Assembly: GCA_000934385.1 (NCBI GenBank)
Contig: KN880510.1
Coordinates: 1-64,000 of the forward strand
Reading direction: 5' to 3'
DNA: 64,000 nucleotides
Source of the DNA: Cylindrobasidium torrendii FP15055 ss-10
Taxonomy: Eukaryota; Basidiomycota; Agaricomycetes; Agaricales; Physalacriaceae
Under the pieces are notes generated by a model, which saw nothing but the letters and a program-made list of their open reading frames with translations, had not been told where the DNA came from and made no database searches. The position numbers were made by a program, and so were the translations under genes. Shown here in pieces: positions 1 to 11,644 of this stretch (its first letter is position 1; each line of letters begins with the position of its first letter).

Positions 1-734
1 GTATCTACATGTCAAGAAAAGTTGATTTTCAGCATTCTGATTTCAATAGGTCGAAATTTACAGAAGGGAATTTCGATTTTCGAAGTGCACGTTACCTCTA
101 CATAGTAATTCTAGGACTAGATCTACGAGAATGCAGAAATCCGTGATTTCCATCTGTACACACCTAGAAACACTATTTTAAACTCCTTCTGTGGCGTAAG
201 GTCTGCGAAAAACGACTTGGTTCGAATAGAAAGTGCACCCGTATCTTGCGGCCGGTAACTTAAGCCATCACATCACGTGATCGTCCGATCAGGAAACCGG
301 CAGTGCGCACCACCAGAGCTTGAGCATCTGAAGTACACTCGTGCCAGATTCACGCGCCCTGCCTGCATGTCAAGGGACGTTGCCATAAGGGAGACGCAGG
401 AGAGTCTGGTATTTCGCGTATCCCGAGGAATGTAAAACATGGATCTTTACCAACAATCGTCAAACAGCATCTGAACAGTACAGATTGAACCTTGTCGGGA
501 CCTTATCCAGTCTTTGCAAGTACATCTGCCCAGTGCAGCACAATTCGAGTGCCGTGCCAATTGGAATGTGTCCAACGCGCTATCTTCGACCAAGGAAAGC
601 TCTGGTCGTAGCAGGGTCGCAGGCTTCAAACACAGATTGGCGCTGTTTGCCATTCCAAGTCACCGATCGCGCTCAGCACAGCCACCAATTTGCTCGAAAC
701 CACTCACCGTCATCTTCTCCACTCAGACTGCACA
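1..734. other. intergenic, upstream of the YRA1-like gene
   Basis: I see no coding exon here. The stretch presumably carries the promoter and 5' UTR of the gene starting at 735. The one notable element is a 10-bp palindrome with a CACGTG core at 272-281. The open frame running in from 514 only becomes meaningful after the acceptor at 876. Confidence 0.5.
272..281. promoter_or_regulatory. CACGTG palindrome (possible bHLH site)
   Basis: The sequence reads ATCACGTGAT, a perfect 10-bp palindrome with an E-box core, about 450 bp upstream of the YRA1-like start codon. CACGTG is the known binding core of Cbf1-type bHLH factors. Function here is only inferred. The same 10-mer occurs at 51397-51406. 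Confidence 0.25.
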
Positions 735-1653
735 ATGCCCACACTTCTGGAACGCATCGAGGGCGCCTCTGTGGGTCCAGTTCGTAGTAAAGGCGCGCGC
801 GGTGGAAACCGATCTATTCCCTACGTTCGTATCCCCGTCCCATGCACATCGACGTTCAATTCACAGTCAACTTCAGGCAAAGGAGGACCGAAACTCCCGT
901 GGAAACGTAGAGGATAAATGGTCGCATGACAAGTTCGAACAATTCAACAGTCTCGGTGCACGCCTCGGTGTTGACACGCCATCGCCGCCACCCCCACGGC
1001 TTCATGTTACGAATGCTGTTCGGGCAGCAATTGTTGGCGCGACTGGCGCCAGCCTGGACACCATCAATATCAGAGGCGCATCCGGTAGCCACAACGTGGT
1101 TGAGATTAGTGGCCTCCTCCCGGGTACGACACCAGCCGACGTCAAGACGATTTTCCAACGCTGTGGTGAAATTGTTTCTGCCAAGTCCGAGCCCAGCCCC
1201 GACGTTCGGATTCGCCTCACGTTCAAGGAACCCAAATCTGCGCAAGAAGCGATCAAAACCTTCCACAACCAGCAAGCCGATGGTAAAACACTTTCCGTTA
1301 AGCTCGTAGGGGTCGGCGCAACACCTAACCTGGCGGGACGCATACAAAGCAAGGATGGGCTGGCCGTTGTTGCCCAAGAGGGGAATGTTGATATGCTCCT
1401 GGGGAGTAACGACCGAGGATCGTACGTGGCTTCATGGCGCCTATCGGATGCAGGCGCCTAATTATCTCACAGAAAGATGCGCTCGGACGCGTTGATGGAC
1501 GACCCACGTTCGCATGTGTTGATTGCACCACCTGGCGCAAACCCTAGGGATTACTCGCAACAGCGTGGACGTGGTAGTCGTGGACCTCCACGTCGGGGTC
1601 GCGGCGGGCCTCGCGGCCGTGGTGCAAAGGGCCGCGGCATGGACATCGACTAA
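735..1653 (+). CDS. YRA1: mRNA export adaptor, YRA1/Mlo3/ALYREF family (RRM + RG tail)
   Basis: Three exons give a 271-residue protein: 735-824, 877-1421 and 1473-1653. Introns are 52 and 51 nt (GTTCGT...CTTCAG and GTACGT...CTCACAG). The ATG at 735 opens a short basic N-terminus. A linker containing DKWSHDKF leads to one RRM at about residues 103-175, with RNP2-like VVEISGLL and RNP1-like VRIRLTF strands. The C-terminus is RG-rich (GRGSRGPPRRGRGG) and ends GRGMDID. One RRM flanked by basic or RG tails is the REF/ALY layout; these proteins load onto spliced mRNA and hand it to the Mex67 export receptor in the nucleus. The last exon matters: reading through the second intron stops early and loses the RG tail. 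Another hnRNP-like single-RRM protein is possible but less likely. Confidence 0.85.
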
Positions 1654-3655
1654 AGACTGTATCGCACGACTCGCCATTGACTTGCTGCTTTCCATTGCCA
1701 TCGGTTTTGTCTGTAAATTATTCTACGGCTCATTCTTCGACTCGTGTTGCCACGCATGTACCTATTGTTGATAGAACTCTGGGGTGCAGAGGTCATGTCA
1801 TTGGTGTGTGTTTTCTTGCCTGCACTGTTTGCTTTCGTTGATCATTCATTTTTAGGCAGTGTTGCTTGAATGAATAATTCTTGTACCCATGTTCTGTGTG
1901 ACTATTATCTGATGTCGTCCAACGCCCATCTTCACAGAAGGCATGCCATTCATCTTTCTGATTATATATGCTGACCTTGGGCAGGTGGTCACCCGCCGCG
2001 TAAGATTTTGTCAGTCATTGATTCGTACGTCCCAGGCGAAATGAATTATTGGAGGTAAATCCAGCACGCTGCTTTTTTGATCACCAACTGACCATTATGT
2101 AGCATTACCGACTTCATGCTTTCAGTTAGCTGCCTCTGGCGAAGACATGCTCTTTAAGACTCGATGCGCTTAGGCGCCACCTAAACTAACGATGCTTCCT
2201 CGGTCTAGCAGATAATTGAGCTCTGTTGGATCAAATGCTTGTTGGTCACTTCATGGTGCGTTTCCCCGCAACATCGCCATACTGTTGAGACTGAGCAACA
2301 ATCATAGCCATTCCGAATGGCAGCAGGCAATGCAGTCATTTGTAACTCTAAACTGTGTCGTTGGATGGTGAAGCGAGCCAGATCATTACTTATAGTTACA
2401 CTCGTGTTCGGGGGTCGACCTGTGGAGAGCTGAGTAGGTTCGAAGTAGTCGGGGCCTACACAACTGCCTATGGAATGTTCTTGAATCTTAGGGTATCTTG
2501 ACCAAGGACGCGTGCATTATTCTTTTCTACTGTCGGACTCTTGTAGAAGACCGTTTGCAGGATCTAGTCTTGGCTCAAGGGCAAGCGCACCAAAGCTTTC
2601 GTTGTGTCTCTCGATGTCCTCCTGGGATTCGGGGATGCCCAAAAGCTAGCAACACCACGGCAAATTGCTCATTTTTCATCGACTTGTAACAACATAGTAG
2701 TCTCAGAATCAATGCAGACTGGCAACAATCGGGACAAAACTTGTGGGTGACTTACACTGCAACGCCATCCGTTGCACAATGAGTGGATGATTCGCTGGGG
2801 GGGTATGTGTCGTGCTCTCCGCAAGGGCCAGGAAGATGTAGGTAACATATATTCACATCGAAATACATAACGGTAGCGATACGGTAGCGTTGGACGGGCC
2901 TGATGAAGAGTGTAAGTTACACATCGACCAGAGGAATGACAATAAAGGATCAGGGTGTCATTTGTGGAGCACGCCCTCCGTAGAGGTATACTCCCTGAAG
3001 AAATTCAAAGCAAGGCTTCGAACATCATGCAAGGGGCGAATGAAAAAGCACGCACCACTTAGAGCCCTGTCCAACATCGAATGAATCACGAAGAAGCGAA
3101 TTCTTCTGGGAAGGGAAAAATAAGGCTCCGCCGAGTGAGAGTGAGCCCCATTGTGTTAAAGACCACGAAGGTCCCAATCGCATAACTATGTCTATGAGCA
3201 ACGAGTGTCTTGACATGCTAGCCAGCCACCCAGTGAAAACACGCTCGTATCTTCGCGCAAAATCCACCTTGGTGGGCGACCAGTTGCATCGCCAGACGAC
3301 AGAGTGGCGCGGAGGAGCTGCAGACGCTAACGAGCGCTGCGGCAACCTCGCCCGCGCCGTCCATAGTCCAGTACCGACGCGCTTAGTGCCGGTCGCTTTC
3401 CGTTAATTGGACAAGGACATCCTCTGTTTCTCCGGGGACTTTCCCCACAGCGGTAAAGACGAGAAAGCTCGAGGCTATCTGTGTGGAAGCTGCGACGACG
3501 ATTCTTCGCACGGCGGAACAAGGAAAAGATTGAAAAATGATTTGCGCGTTTTGAGGCCGTGATCGAGCGGCATGATTGCCGGACGCACGCCGGCTTCGGG
3601 GGTACGCACGCGGTTTACGTGGTGCCATCTTGGAACTCATCGTTATTGCATCATC
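1654..3655. other. 2-kb intergenic stretch, no gene recognised
   Basis: I found no run of splice-compatible exons, no domain motif and no tRNA in either strand. The open frames here are all short, have no flanking splice logic and show no recognisable motif. The 3' end of the YRA1-like transcript and the promoter of the next gene must lie here. Confidence 0.5.
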
Positions 3656-4665
3656 ATGGCCTCGAGCTCTCCATCGTCCTCGTCGTCCTCGGGGTCCCAG
3701 AAGCCGTCAACGCAGCCAAAGGTTCGGCAGCCAGCTTTTGCGAATTGGCCAACCGTCAAGATTCTCGTCCCGCCGCAAGGTGAATGAGCCGCATCCCATC
3801 CCGTCCGCATCATGCTAAACATCACCCTTACAGGCAGATTCTCACCCAAGACAGATGAGTGGTGCATTACATACTGCACACAGTCTATCCGGGGGCGGCT
3901 GGAGACGAAGCAACCGTCTTGTCGGTCACTATGCGTCCGCCATATCTTTGCACACGAAGTTCGCAATATCCTCGCGTTCCGCCATCACCAGGCCGTAGAT
4001 GAGGAAGGACAGGCCAGGTATCCTTTACCGGCTGAAGGCCAGACTGTCAACATCCCCAAATTGCTCGGCGGCAAGCCCCCAGAACCAGACAAGGAACCTG
4101 GCCCCATTCCCCCAAAGCGCTTCTGGGAAGAAGGCTGGTACTTCTGGACATCCACGACCCCTCAAGCCGCACTCGAGCATATGGCCACAATGCACTTCGA
4201 CCTCCGTAAGCAACAGCAGCGGGAAGCGTACAAGGACAAGCGCAAGGCGACCTGGATTGAATATCAACAATTCATCGAGCGGAAACAGGATGCGAATCCA
4301 GAGGCGGCGGCGAAGTTCCATGGAAAGATTGTTCCCCCAAAGCCATTGCCGGATACTACGTGCGTGCCTCTCTAGTTATGTCCCTATTATCTAACACTCC
4401 AAGCAGTCAAGACTCGCTGCTAATTGCCCTCCCACCCCAAATCGAGCTGTGGCACTCTCTTGACCGTGTGTTGAAACCCACCTGGAATTCCTTGAACACG
4501 CTTCAAGAGAGTATCGCGTCCGGAAACATGCGCCGATTTGCAACACGATGCTGGGAGAACGCATTCACAAAGGAACCCTGGAAGCTGGCAAACCACGCTC
4601 TAGAGACCGCAGGCAATGCCTTCTTCGGCAAGAACAACGAAGACTCGGACAAGGAGCAGGATTAG
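3656..4665 (+). CDS. hypothetical protein, charged C-terminal half
   Basis: I do not recognise a family. Exons 3656-3779, 3834-4359 and 4407-4665 join in frame with introns of 54 and 47 nt, giving about 302 residues. The ATG at 3656 precedes a serine run, then a segment ending ILVPPQG. The middle exon contains a proline-rich stretch (PPEPDKEPGPIPPKRF), then WYFWTS and a long highly charged helix-like part (DLRKQQQREAYKDKRK). The C-terminal exon is hydrophilic and ends in acidic residues. No signal peptide or membrane segment is visible. The N-terminal half of exon 2 reads less smoothly and could hide another small intron. Confidence 0.6.
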
Positions 4666-4801
4666 GCCCGGTTCCATGCTACACTCGCTCTGTATCGCTA
4701 TGTACGACTCCCATCCTTTAGACTATTCCATTTTGTGCAAACCATAATACATAGTCGCGAAACACCCTCGCTCTCATGATTTTCGCGGTGCTCCGACAGT
4801 G

Positions 4802-5345
4802 ATGTCACCGAAGCGACAAGCAGGAAATTCCAGCTATCCAAACTCTTTCCTTCCTACCGCCACGATATCGTTCATGCGAAATGCGTATAAGGTCATGTAT
4901 CATGCACTCATAAAGACGCATCACATTAGTAGGCGATTCTCATTTCTGGGTACAGAGCTTTGTGCTAAAAGTACGTCTAGGTTCGAAGAAGAAGATTCGA
5001 AGCTTGAGGGCGGCATGCGCAGAAGAGAACGTTGGCGTCCTCATTCATGTCGGCGTCCCTGGCATCATGTACGTGCAGGGTGTACAACAGGCGGCCGTCC
5101 AGCGCTGGGTTGATCATGTCCATGGATTGCGGTACAAAGACTACCATCTTGCTGTACGCGTCGAGGAATTAGATTCGAAGGCGCAAGCGCAGCTTGGGAA
5201 GAAACATAGTTCCGCAACAGAGGAAACAAGACTTCCTGAAGGGCAGCTGGATGCGGTCGAGTCTGTGAAGGTATTTGGGGAGAAAATGCAAGAGGTTGGG
5301 GTCTGGGATTGGTGGCGAGAAGGGATGGGTTATAAAGCGACCTAG
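4802..5345 (+). CDS. RWDD2-like protein, DUF1115 domain
   Basis: Two exons (4802-4928 and 4981-5345) with a 52-nt intron give about 163 residues. The C-terminal two thirds match the DUF1115 module that follows the RWD domain in RWDD2A/B proteins: a THHISSKKK block, then the VGVPGIMYVQG strand-turn, then a region ending in DWWREGMGYK. These are small cytosolic proteins of unknown activity. The usual N-terminal RWD domain is not seen. Either the protein is short, or 5' exons before 4800 were missed. The start at 4802 is the first in-frame ATG and is the least certain part. Confidence 0.65.
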
Positions 5346-5625
5346 TCCGGCAGAAGCTGCATTATTTCCCGGACAAATGCACGTGCTTTGGTACCACCAT
5401 CGTGTTGCAGCCACTTGCTAGTGAGATTTCTGGATACTGGAAAAGCGGGATATATTGCTGGACAGACGCTTGCAAAGGAGAGGATGGTCCTGGGATGGCC
5501 GTCTGTAAAGCGTCGGGGACTTAGTGCACGTGTTGATCTGATCTGGGTTTGGCGTTGGAACTGGCAGTTGGGACTGCCGTTCCCCAAGAACTACCTTCTG
5601 AACGTCTACCAGCTGGCTGTCTGGC

Positions 5626-7051
5626 ATGATTTCTCTGCGCTCGCGTGGGCGTATTTCTGTTTCTCCTAGTCCGACGAGACGCTGTTCGCCAGAACCGGTC
5701 AAGAGCGCGAAAACTCGGCCATTGGTTCGCCGCGTCTTTTGCTTGGTTCCAACTCTTGTGTTGTTTTTCGTGACTCCATTGGCCGCATACTACTTCACCG
5801 CCAAACGCGTTTTCTCTCCGGTTCTGCCGCGCCTTGCCAAGAGATCTGATTTTGACCGACAAGAACGCCTGCAGGATCTGAATCCATATACGCCCCCGCC
5901 ATCTGACCCGCCATCACTCGTTCCTGTTGTCTATCGTGACTTTCTGGCCACAGTTTCAAACCACTGGCAGGATCGCGTCAATTCTCAGTCTTGGCCTCCG
6001 CGCATCGACCGCATTCCGACATCGTACGCCAAATATCTCCTGCCCGGATACATCGGCGAGCAGGAATCAAAGGCGCGTATTCATCTGGCAGATCTTCTGC
6101 AGCTCTCGAAAATCCTCGGTCGAACGCTTGTACTCCCGAACGTCAGCGACAGTCGACTGGGCATGTGTCGACAACATGGCTTTGCGTTATACTACGAAAC
6201 AGAAGGGCTGGGGAACGTCGAACGCCTCGATGAGTTCCTATGGCTTGCACAAGACGAAAACAGAATGGACGCCCAACTAGTCACAGTAGGAAAGAAGGCA
6301 AAGCAGACTATTCCTGAGTGCTTGCCGAATTTCGACATACGCGACGGATTCGTTTCAGTGGACACGAAAAGCGCAGAACATTTGGTCAACGTCCTCAAGA
6401 CGGCGACTGTCGACGTGCTTGTCGTCAACTGGGAAAACAGGCATCCTTTCTTTGTCGACATCGCAACCCCATTGCAGTACTCGCCCTCCCTTGTCCAGCT
6501 TGCATCCAGACTGGCACCATCCCACCCGTATGTGATGGTGCATTGGCGAATGGAAACTGTCTCCCCTTCTGGCCTGCTTTCGTGTGCGCAATCCCTTGTC
6601 GAAACGATTCTCGATATTGGTATCAGAACTGTGTGGCTTGCGACCGACTATCCATACGCACTCGCCAAAGGAGATCACAAAGTCACAAAGTCCAGTACCT
6701 TCCGCGATTTCGGGCCTGCACACAAACAGGCTATTGCTTCTCTAATTGCACATCCAGACATCGAGGTTGTGGACCTGCTAGGAAGGATGGCAACGACAAA
6801 CGTTGACATGGGCGTCATGGGCATTCTCGACAAGTTGGTGGGTGTAGACGCAGATGTATTCCTCGCTGGCGGAGTTGGTTGTGGACGCTCAAGGTGAGAG
6901 TTCGCACATTGGAGTCATTGATTTTCTCATGCTGCATAGCTCGTTTACCAAACAGATTGTCCAGGAGAGGGAGTATAGACTACTAGAGAATGAGCATATG
7001 TTGAATATCGTGGATACGTTTACGCCTCATGCACATGCCCTGCACGCATAA
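5626..7051 (+). CDS. O-fucosyltransferase-like type II membrane protein
   Basis: Exons 5626-6893 and 6940-7051 are joined across a 46-nt intron (GTGAGA...GCATAG), giving 459 residues. A short basic cytosolic tail is followed by one membrane anchor (about residues 36-56, LVPTLVLFFVTPLAAYYF) and a lumenal domain. Features matching GDP-fucose protein O-fucosyltransferases are the early LADLLQLSKILGRTLVLP block, the VMVHWRME segment that resembles the HxR nucleotide-sugar motif, and a C-terminal WLATDYPY strand. Fungal relatives are poorly characterised, so donor and acceptor are inferred. The expected location is the Golgi or ER lumen. Confidence 0.6.
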
Positions 7052-7441
7052 CCAAGTCTTGGTGCTCCTTACCTTGCGTGACTTAGGACAAGTACCTTCG
7101 AGAATGTGCTTCTTGTGTTTATGAATTCGTATCCAAGCTTAAATAAGTCCCAAGTCAATGTGTTGCTGAGTATGTAGTACGATCGGGCTGTCGGATGAAT
7201 TGTCGCTTTCTCACTTCCTGCCGCGGCGAACCACTCAACCGTCCTCACCATCGGCACGTCATGTCCAAAATGTCCAGACACACATCCCTCGCGTCTGACG
7301 ACGAGGACAATCGATAAAACCCCGCTCCGTCAGGCTTTAAGAAGTGCCCACAATCTTAAAATTGACCGTCTATCTATCTTCAAAGCAGCCAGTCGGAAAC
7401 CCTGCGGAAGCAACCCATTTAACCCTTTACACACGACCACC
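7052..7441. other. intergenic, promoter of the amadoriase-like gene
   Basis: No exon is recognised. The region holds the 3' end of the fucosyltransferase-like gene and the promoter of the gene at 7442. The start codon there is preceded by CACGACCACC, a favourable context. Confidence 0.5.
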
Positions 7442-9017
7442 ATGTCAAAACCTACGGATCCCATTGTTATCATCGGTGCAGGCGTATTCGGTATCTCGAC
7501 TGCCTATCACCTCCTCAAGCGGGGCTATACCGACGTGACAGTGCTGGAGAGGGCACCTGAGCTTCCACCAGCGGATGGATCCAGCAACGATTTCAACCGG
7601 AGTGCGTTCAGCATCCTCCCACGCATATACATCCTAACATTCCGGCATAGTTATTCGTACATCGTACGATGATTCATTCTACGCTAGCTTGGCCAAAGAC
7701 GCCGTCGCGTTGTGGAAGGACCAACACATCTTTCCCGATAGCTATCACGAGTCCGTCCATATTCCAAGCCAACCCATTCTTGCTGATTTCAGCATAGATC
7801 TGGTGTTCTTGTCATTAGCCCTTCATCCCAAGCTGCCTACATCGATGCAGCCTACGAAACGGATAAATCCCTCGGCCTGCGTCTTGAGAAACTTCCCACC
7901 GGCTCGGACGTGCACACAAACCTCTCCAGCACCCTTCAAGGAAAAGCTTTCGCATCATCCTTCACCGATGTCCAAGGTTACCTCAACAAGGACGGTGGTT
8001 GGGCGCATGCTGCCAATGGCGTCGCAGGATTGACCGAGCAAGTCAGGAAGCTCGGGGGCAAGGTCCTCCCAGGAAAGACCGTCCGCCATCTCCTGAAGGA
8101 ACAAGGGAAAACGAGCGGTGTGGAATGCGACGATGGCTCGAAATACCACGCAGTGTACACCGTCATTTGCACTGGTGCATGGACGGGGTCACTCTTCCCA
8201 GAGTTGCACTCTTCAGGTGTTTTCGAAGCTACTGGGTATTTAAAATCTTCTCCACACCATGCTATCAAAAGCTGATGCATGATAGCCAATGTGTAGCTAT
8301 GGTTGAACTCACCGCTGAAGAAGCTGCTGCGTATAAAGACATGCCCGTCGTTCTCAACTTCGGAAATGGTTTCTACTGTTTCCCTGTTCGTCACTCGTTT
8401 CTCTACCTAGCTTCAGCCTCTAACGCGTACCCACCAGCCAAGCAAAGAGAACCTCGTGAAAATGGCCATCCATTCTCGCGGATACACCTACAAGAAGGAC
8501 AACGTCTCGACCCCTCGTACAGTCGTAAGCGACGGTCAAGATGGACTGAGGATACCAAAGTCGGACGTCAAGGCGCTCCGGACCGCCTTCGCAGAGGTCT
8601 TCCCAGAACTAGCAAAGAAGCCTTTTATACGGACACGATTGTGCTGGTACACTGATACGGTGGATGGTAATTGGGTTATCGGCGTGCATCCTACAGATGC
8701 GGGCCTTATTCTGGGTACCGCTGGCAATGGCCATGCCTACAAGGTTAGTTTCTATCACACACATAGACATTCGAGGTTGTACTAACCCTAGAGCTATATA
8801 GTTCTTGCCAGTCATTGGCCGCATTGTTGCGGACGCCGTACAAGGTATCATGGATCCTGCGACAAAGCAGCGCTTTGCTCTGGACCGCAAAACATCCCTA
8901 GCCAAGGATGGGTCGCGTGAGTATCAGAAAGAGGGAAGAAGGGAACTTATTATTGAGGAACTATGCACGCCGGAGGATTTGCTTTATCCAGACGCTGTGC
9001 CGGTCGCATCTAATTAA
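7442..9017 (+). CDS. fructosyl-amino-acid oxidase-like flavoenzyme (DAO family)
   Basis: Six exons (7442-7601, 7651-7750, 7798-8235, 8286-8385, 8438-8743, 8802-9017) give exactly 439 residues, the usual amadoriase length. The N-terminus holds the FAD Rossmann motif (GAGVFG, residues 12-17) followed by STAYHL and a VLER strand end. Cys335 in RLCWYTDT sits where this family carries the covalently bound flavin, and HPTDAGL plus GTAGNGHAYK complete the C-terminal FAD site. Such enzymes oxidatively deglycate fructosyl amino acids, releasing H2O2; L-pipecolate and sarcosine oxidases are close relatives and cannot be excluded. Unlike many fungal members, the C-terminus (VPVASN) has no SKL-type peroxisomal signal, so a cytosolic enzyme is inferred. 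Confidence 0.85.
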
Positions 9018-9340
9018 AGGTTTATCTACGCCATCTCTCTGTATAAGAAACAAGAACATATGTACATGATATCCAGACGAGTAATCCAGTGCTTCACAAG
9101 CCTTCTTTCATGATACGACCACAACTTAGTTGACTGCAATGACACTGCAACGGAATACCGCCTACGAGAGCAGCGAACGTGATATGCGAGGAGATACTAT
9201 ACAGAAAAAAGGCAAAAAAACCCGGACAGTGTTGCAATGTACAGGAATAATGGCAGAGGCAATGATATGTAGATCCCGGTATACAGATGAAGGTGAGATA
9301 TGAGTGAATGGGGAATCGTCGAATAGCATATATGAGGATA
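9018..9340. other. intergenic between convergent genes
   Basis: This is a 3'-to-3' gap. It is rather A-rich on the plus strand near 9208-9222 and likely contains both polyadenylation regions. No gene is seen. Confidence 0.5.
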
Positions 9341-10642
9341 TTAAGAATTATTGAGTGACTGTAGCTTCATCCACTCCTTGTCGTTGGCGTTGAAGTCAAC
9401 ACCTTTCCGCTTCCACCACTGCCTTGCTTTATCCCCGCCGTTGATGGCGTCCTCGAGCGCCTCTTCGATATCACACATGCGATACTGGATAGGAAGGCCT
9501 GACTTGTCCCACCACTCCAGGACTTCCGCACGATTATGTCGTGTCGCACTAGTCAGTGCCTCCTGGTCGTAAATCAGTGCCATCCCACTCCCCAACCACC
9601 AGTCGAGTGCTGCCGTCTTCCCATGTGAACTTGCATGCTGCATCGCATGGCGGTCGTATTTTATGTCGAGCGTTGACGTCGCCCACCACTCCAGGGCTTC
9701 AACGTGCCCGCACATGCTGGCCATGTCCATGACGCGACCGATTTTGAGTGGCCGCCCGTGTTCGAGATGCTGTTCCTTCCACCATTGAAGGACGTGAATA
9801 TGATTCTTGGCCGTTGCGTATTCAAGAGCGGCCTCTGTATACTCCATGGGTATGCCGCTAGAAGCCCACCAGTCAAGTGATGTCGTTTGGCCGTTTCTAG
9901 AGGCACCGTCGATAGCGTCTTCTATGGAGCCTGGCTTGGGGGCGGGCACGCGGTCTGGGTGCTGCTGGAAGCCATGTTTCCACCATGAGAGAATCTGTGT
10001 TCTTCCGTGCCGCGAGGCCTTGATGGGTATGATGTCGCCTTTGTACATGGAGAGGAAGAGTCTGTGGTGATGGGAGACGAAAAAATCGAGGACGTGGACA
10101 TAACCGAGCTTGACGGCGAGTTCTGCGCCAAGTTTCGTGGGCGGATTGGACACTGGATCGGCCGTGCGAATGCCATTGAGGTTGCCGGAAATGATGGCGA
10201 CGTCGACAGCGGACGCCTTTGCCCATTCTGGAGGCCGTGGGATTGAGGTGGGGACACCGACGGCCTTGGAGAGTTCCCATTCACCCACGAAATCGAGGAT
10301 GTCTGCGATAAGTTCAACCGGGAGAAGCAAGTCTGGACCGCCTGGTTGACGTTGCTTGCGTTTGCCATTGCCTGCGGGAAGTAGCGAGGAGCTCGACGGG
10401 GATGACGTGAGAGCCGAGGTTGGGAAATGGTAGACATGGAAGTCGTGGTTTGCGAGGCGGGATGCGAGTTCTGGATCTGAGCCAGACGTCGGTAGGTTTC
10501 GTACTTTGAGGAATAAAATGAGTTCAGAATGCGACAGTTTGCGGTACGCCCGGCGGACAAGATCAAGAGGCGAATCAGAGGTCTGTATCTGCAAAGGTGT
10601 TAGTCGCCCGTCGCTGTCCCTATCGTGAACACTGACCGCCAT
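9341..10642 (-). CDS. SAP / F-box-like / ankyrin-like repeat protein
   Basis: The ATG is at 10642. Two codons later comes a probable 48-nt intron (10636-10589; GTCAGT, CTAAC branch, TTTGCAG) that is a multiple of three, so the frame is open either way. With the intron removed the product has 417 residues. After a short start lies a SAP-like helix-turn-helix (LSHSELILFLKVRNLPTSG), an F-box-like stretch (LLPVELIADILDFV), then about six degenerate ankyrin-like units. Each repeat centres on LDWW or VLEWW followed by an SG-hydrophobic turn and an A-rich second helix. Such proteins are usually adaptors, possibly for SCF ubiquitin ligases; the partner is unknown. No signal or membrane segment is seen. 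Confidence 0.7.
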   Translation of the reverse strand: MAVSVHDRDSDGRLTPLQIQTSDSPLDLVRRAYRKLSHSELILFLKVRNLPTSGSDPELASRLANHDFHVYHFPTSALTSSPSSSSLLPAGNGKRKQRQPGGPDLLLPVELIADILDFVGEWELSKAVGVPTSIPRPPEWAKASAVDVAIISGNLNGIRTADPVSNPPTKLGAELAVKLGYVHVLDFFVSHHHRLFLSMYKGDIIPIKASRHGRTQILSWWKHGFQQHPDRVPAPKPGSIEDAIDGASRNGQTTSLDWWASSGIPMEYTEAALEYATAKNHIHVLQWWKEQHLEHGRPLKIGRVMDMASMCGHVEALEWWATSTLDIKYDRHAMQHASSHGKTAALDWWLGSGMALIYDQEALTSATRHNRAEVLEWWDKSGLPIQYRMCDIEEALEDAINGGDKARQWWKRKGVDFNANDKEWMKLQSLNNS

Positions 10643-11644
10643 GAACGTATGGAAGTGATGGTTTTGGTCCAAATAGCAGTACTTACCTAAGCCACACTAT
10701 ATTCGATTTCGGCTCTGCCGCTTGCACCGAATCGTGAGATCGACTTTATGTAGATCTCCGTATTCTCTTTCCGATGGCACATGTTTTCTTTTGCCACCAT
10801 GCATTGACGGCGTCGACGTCAGTTACATCGATGCTGCCTTGGACAAGGATTTTTACAAGGAAAAAAGCACTATTAGGCTTGTATTCCCACTCTACTAAGA
10901 ATCACCATTTCGTCTCATGGTCCGAGTCTGAATCGATATGGTGACCACTGACATCCTCGTTGACGCAACGCAGCGTCGTATTCAGGGAGACTCGAAGACA
11001 TTTCGCTAGGTATTCCAAGTCACGAAGAGTCAAGGAGTCTCACGTCGCGTCCTCACCATCTGGTGAGATTGTTTGGTGATGGGGTCCCGTATATTGAAGC
11101 ATTGGTTGGTGTACAATGTACATGCAAGGACAAGTAAGGACAGTAGCATTGGTTCGAATATGAGCTCAAGAGGCCCAAGTCTGCGAGTGAGTTCGAGGCT
11201 ACAGGCTTCAATTACAAGGTGCTGTGTGGATCAACAGTGAAAACCCAACGTAATGCTTGAGTACTATTGTACATGATAATAGATGGTAAATTTGCGAGTC
11301 TGCGACCGTCAAATCCCCGAGCATGTACCTACGAGCTCTGTGAGTTCCACAGAGGTCTGGCGATCCGTTGGTAATACTATCTATGGCCTTAGTATTGTTC
11401 ACACTGGCGGTGGACATTGCACATATATTCTGTGAGGCGCCACCGGAGAGCGGGACGCCGCTCCGGCGACAGCGTTATCACGGCAGGCGGCAGAGATCTC
11501 CCGGGTGCTGGCATTGGAGGGGGTGGAAACGCATGGAGCACATGGACTTTTGCTGTTGCTTTATGACTACTACAACGCCCTATTTTGACCTACCAAACCG
11601 TCAGAACTTGCCCACTGAACCGACACGACCCAGCAATACCAACC
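10643..11644. other. 1-kb intergenic stretch
   Basis: I see no exon series. The part next to 10643 should be the promoter and 5' UTR of the SAP/ankyrin-like gene. An open frame at 11368-11667 on the plus strand starts on a non-ATG codon and shows no domain. Confidence 0.4.

Noticed and set aside
1654..3655. Possible hidden gene in the 2-kb gap
   Set aside because: No pair of frames could be joined by plausible splice sites into anything longer than about 100 residues or with a motif.
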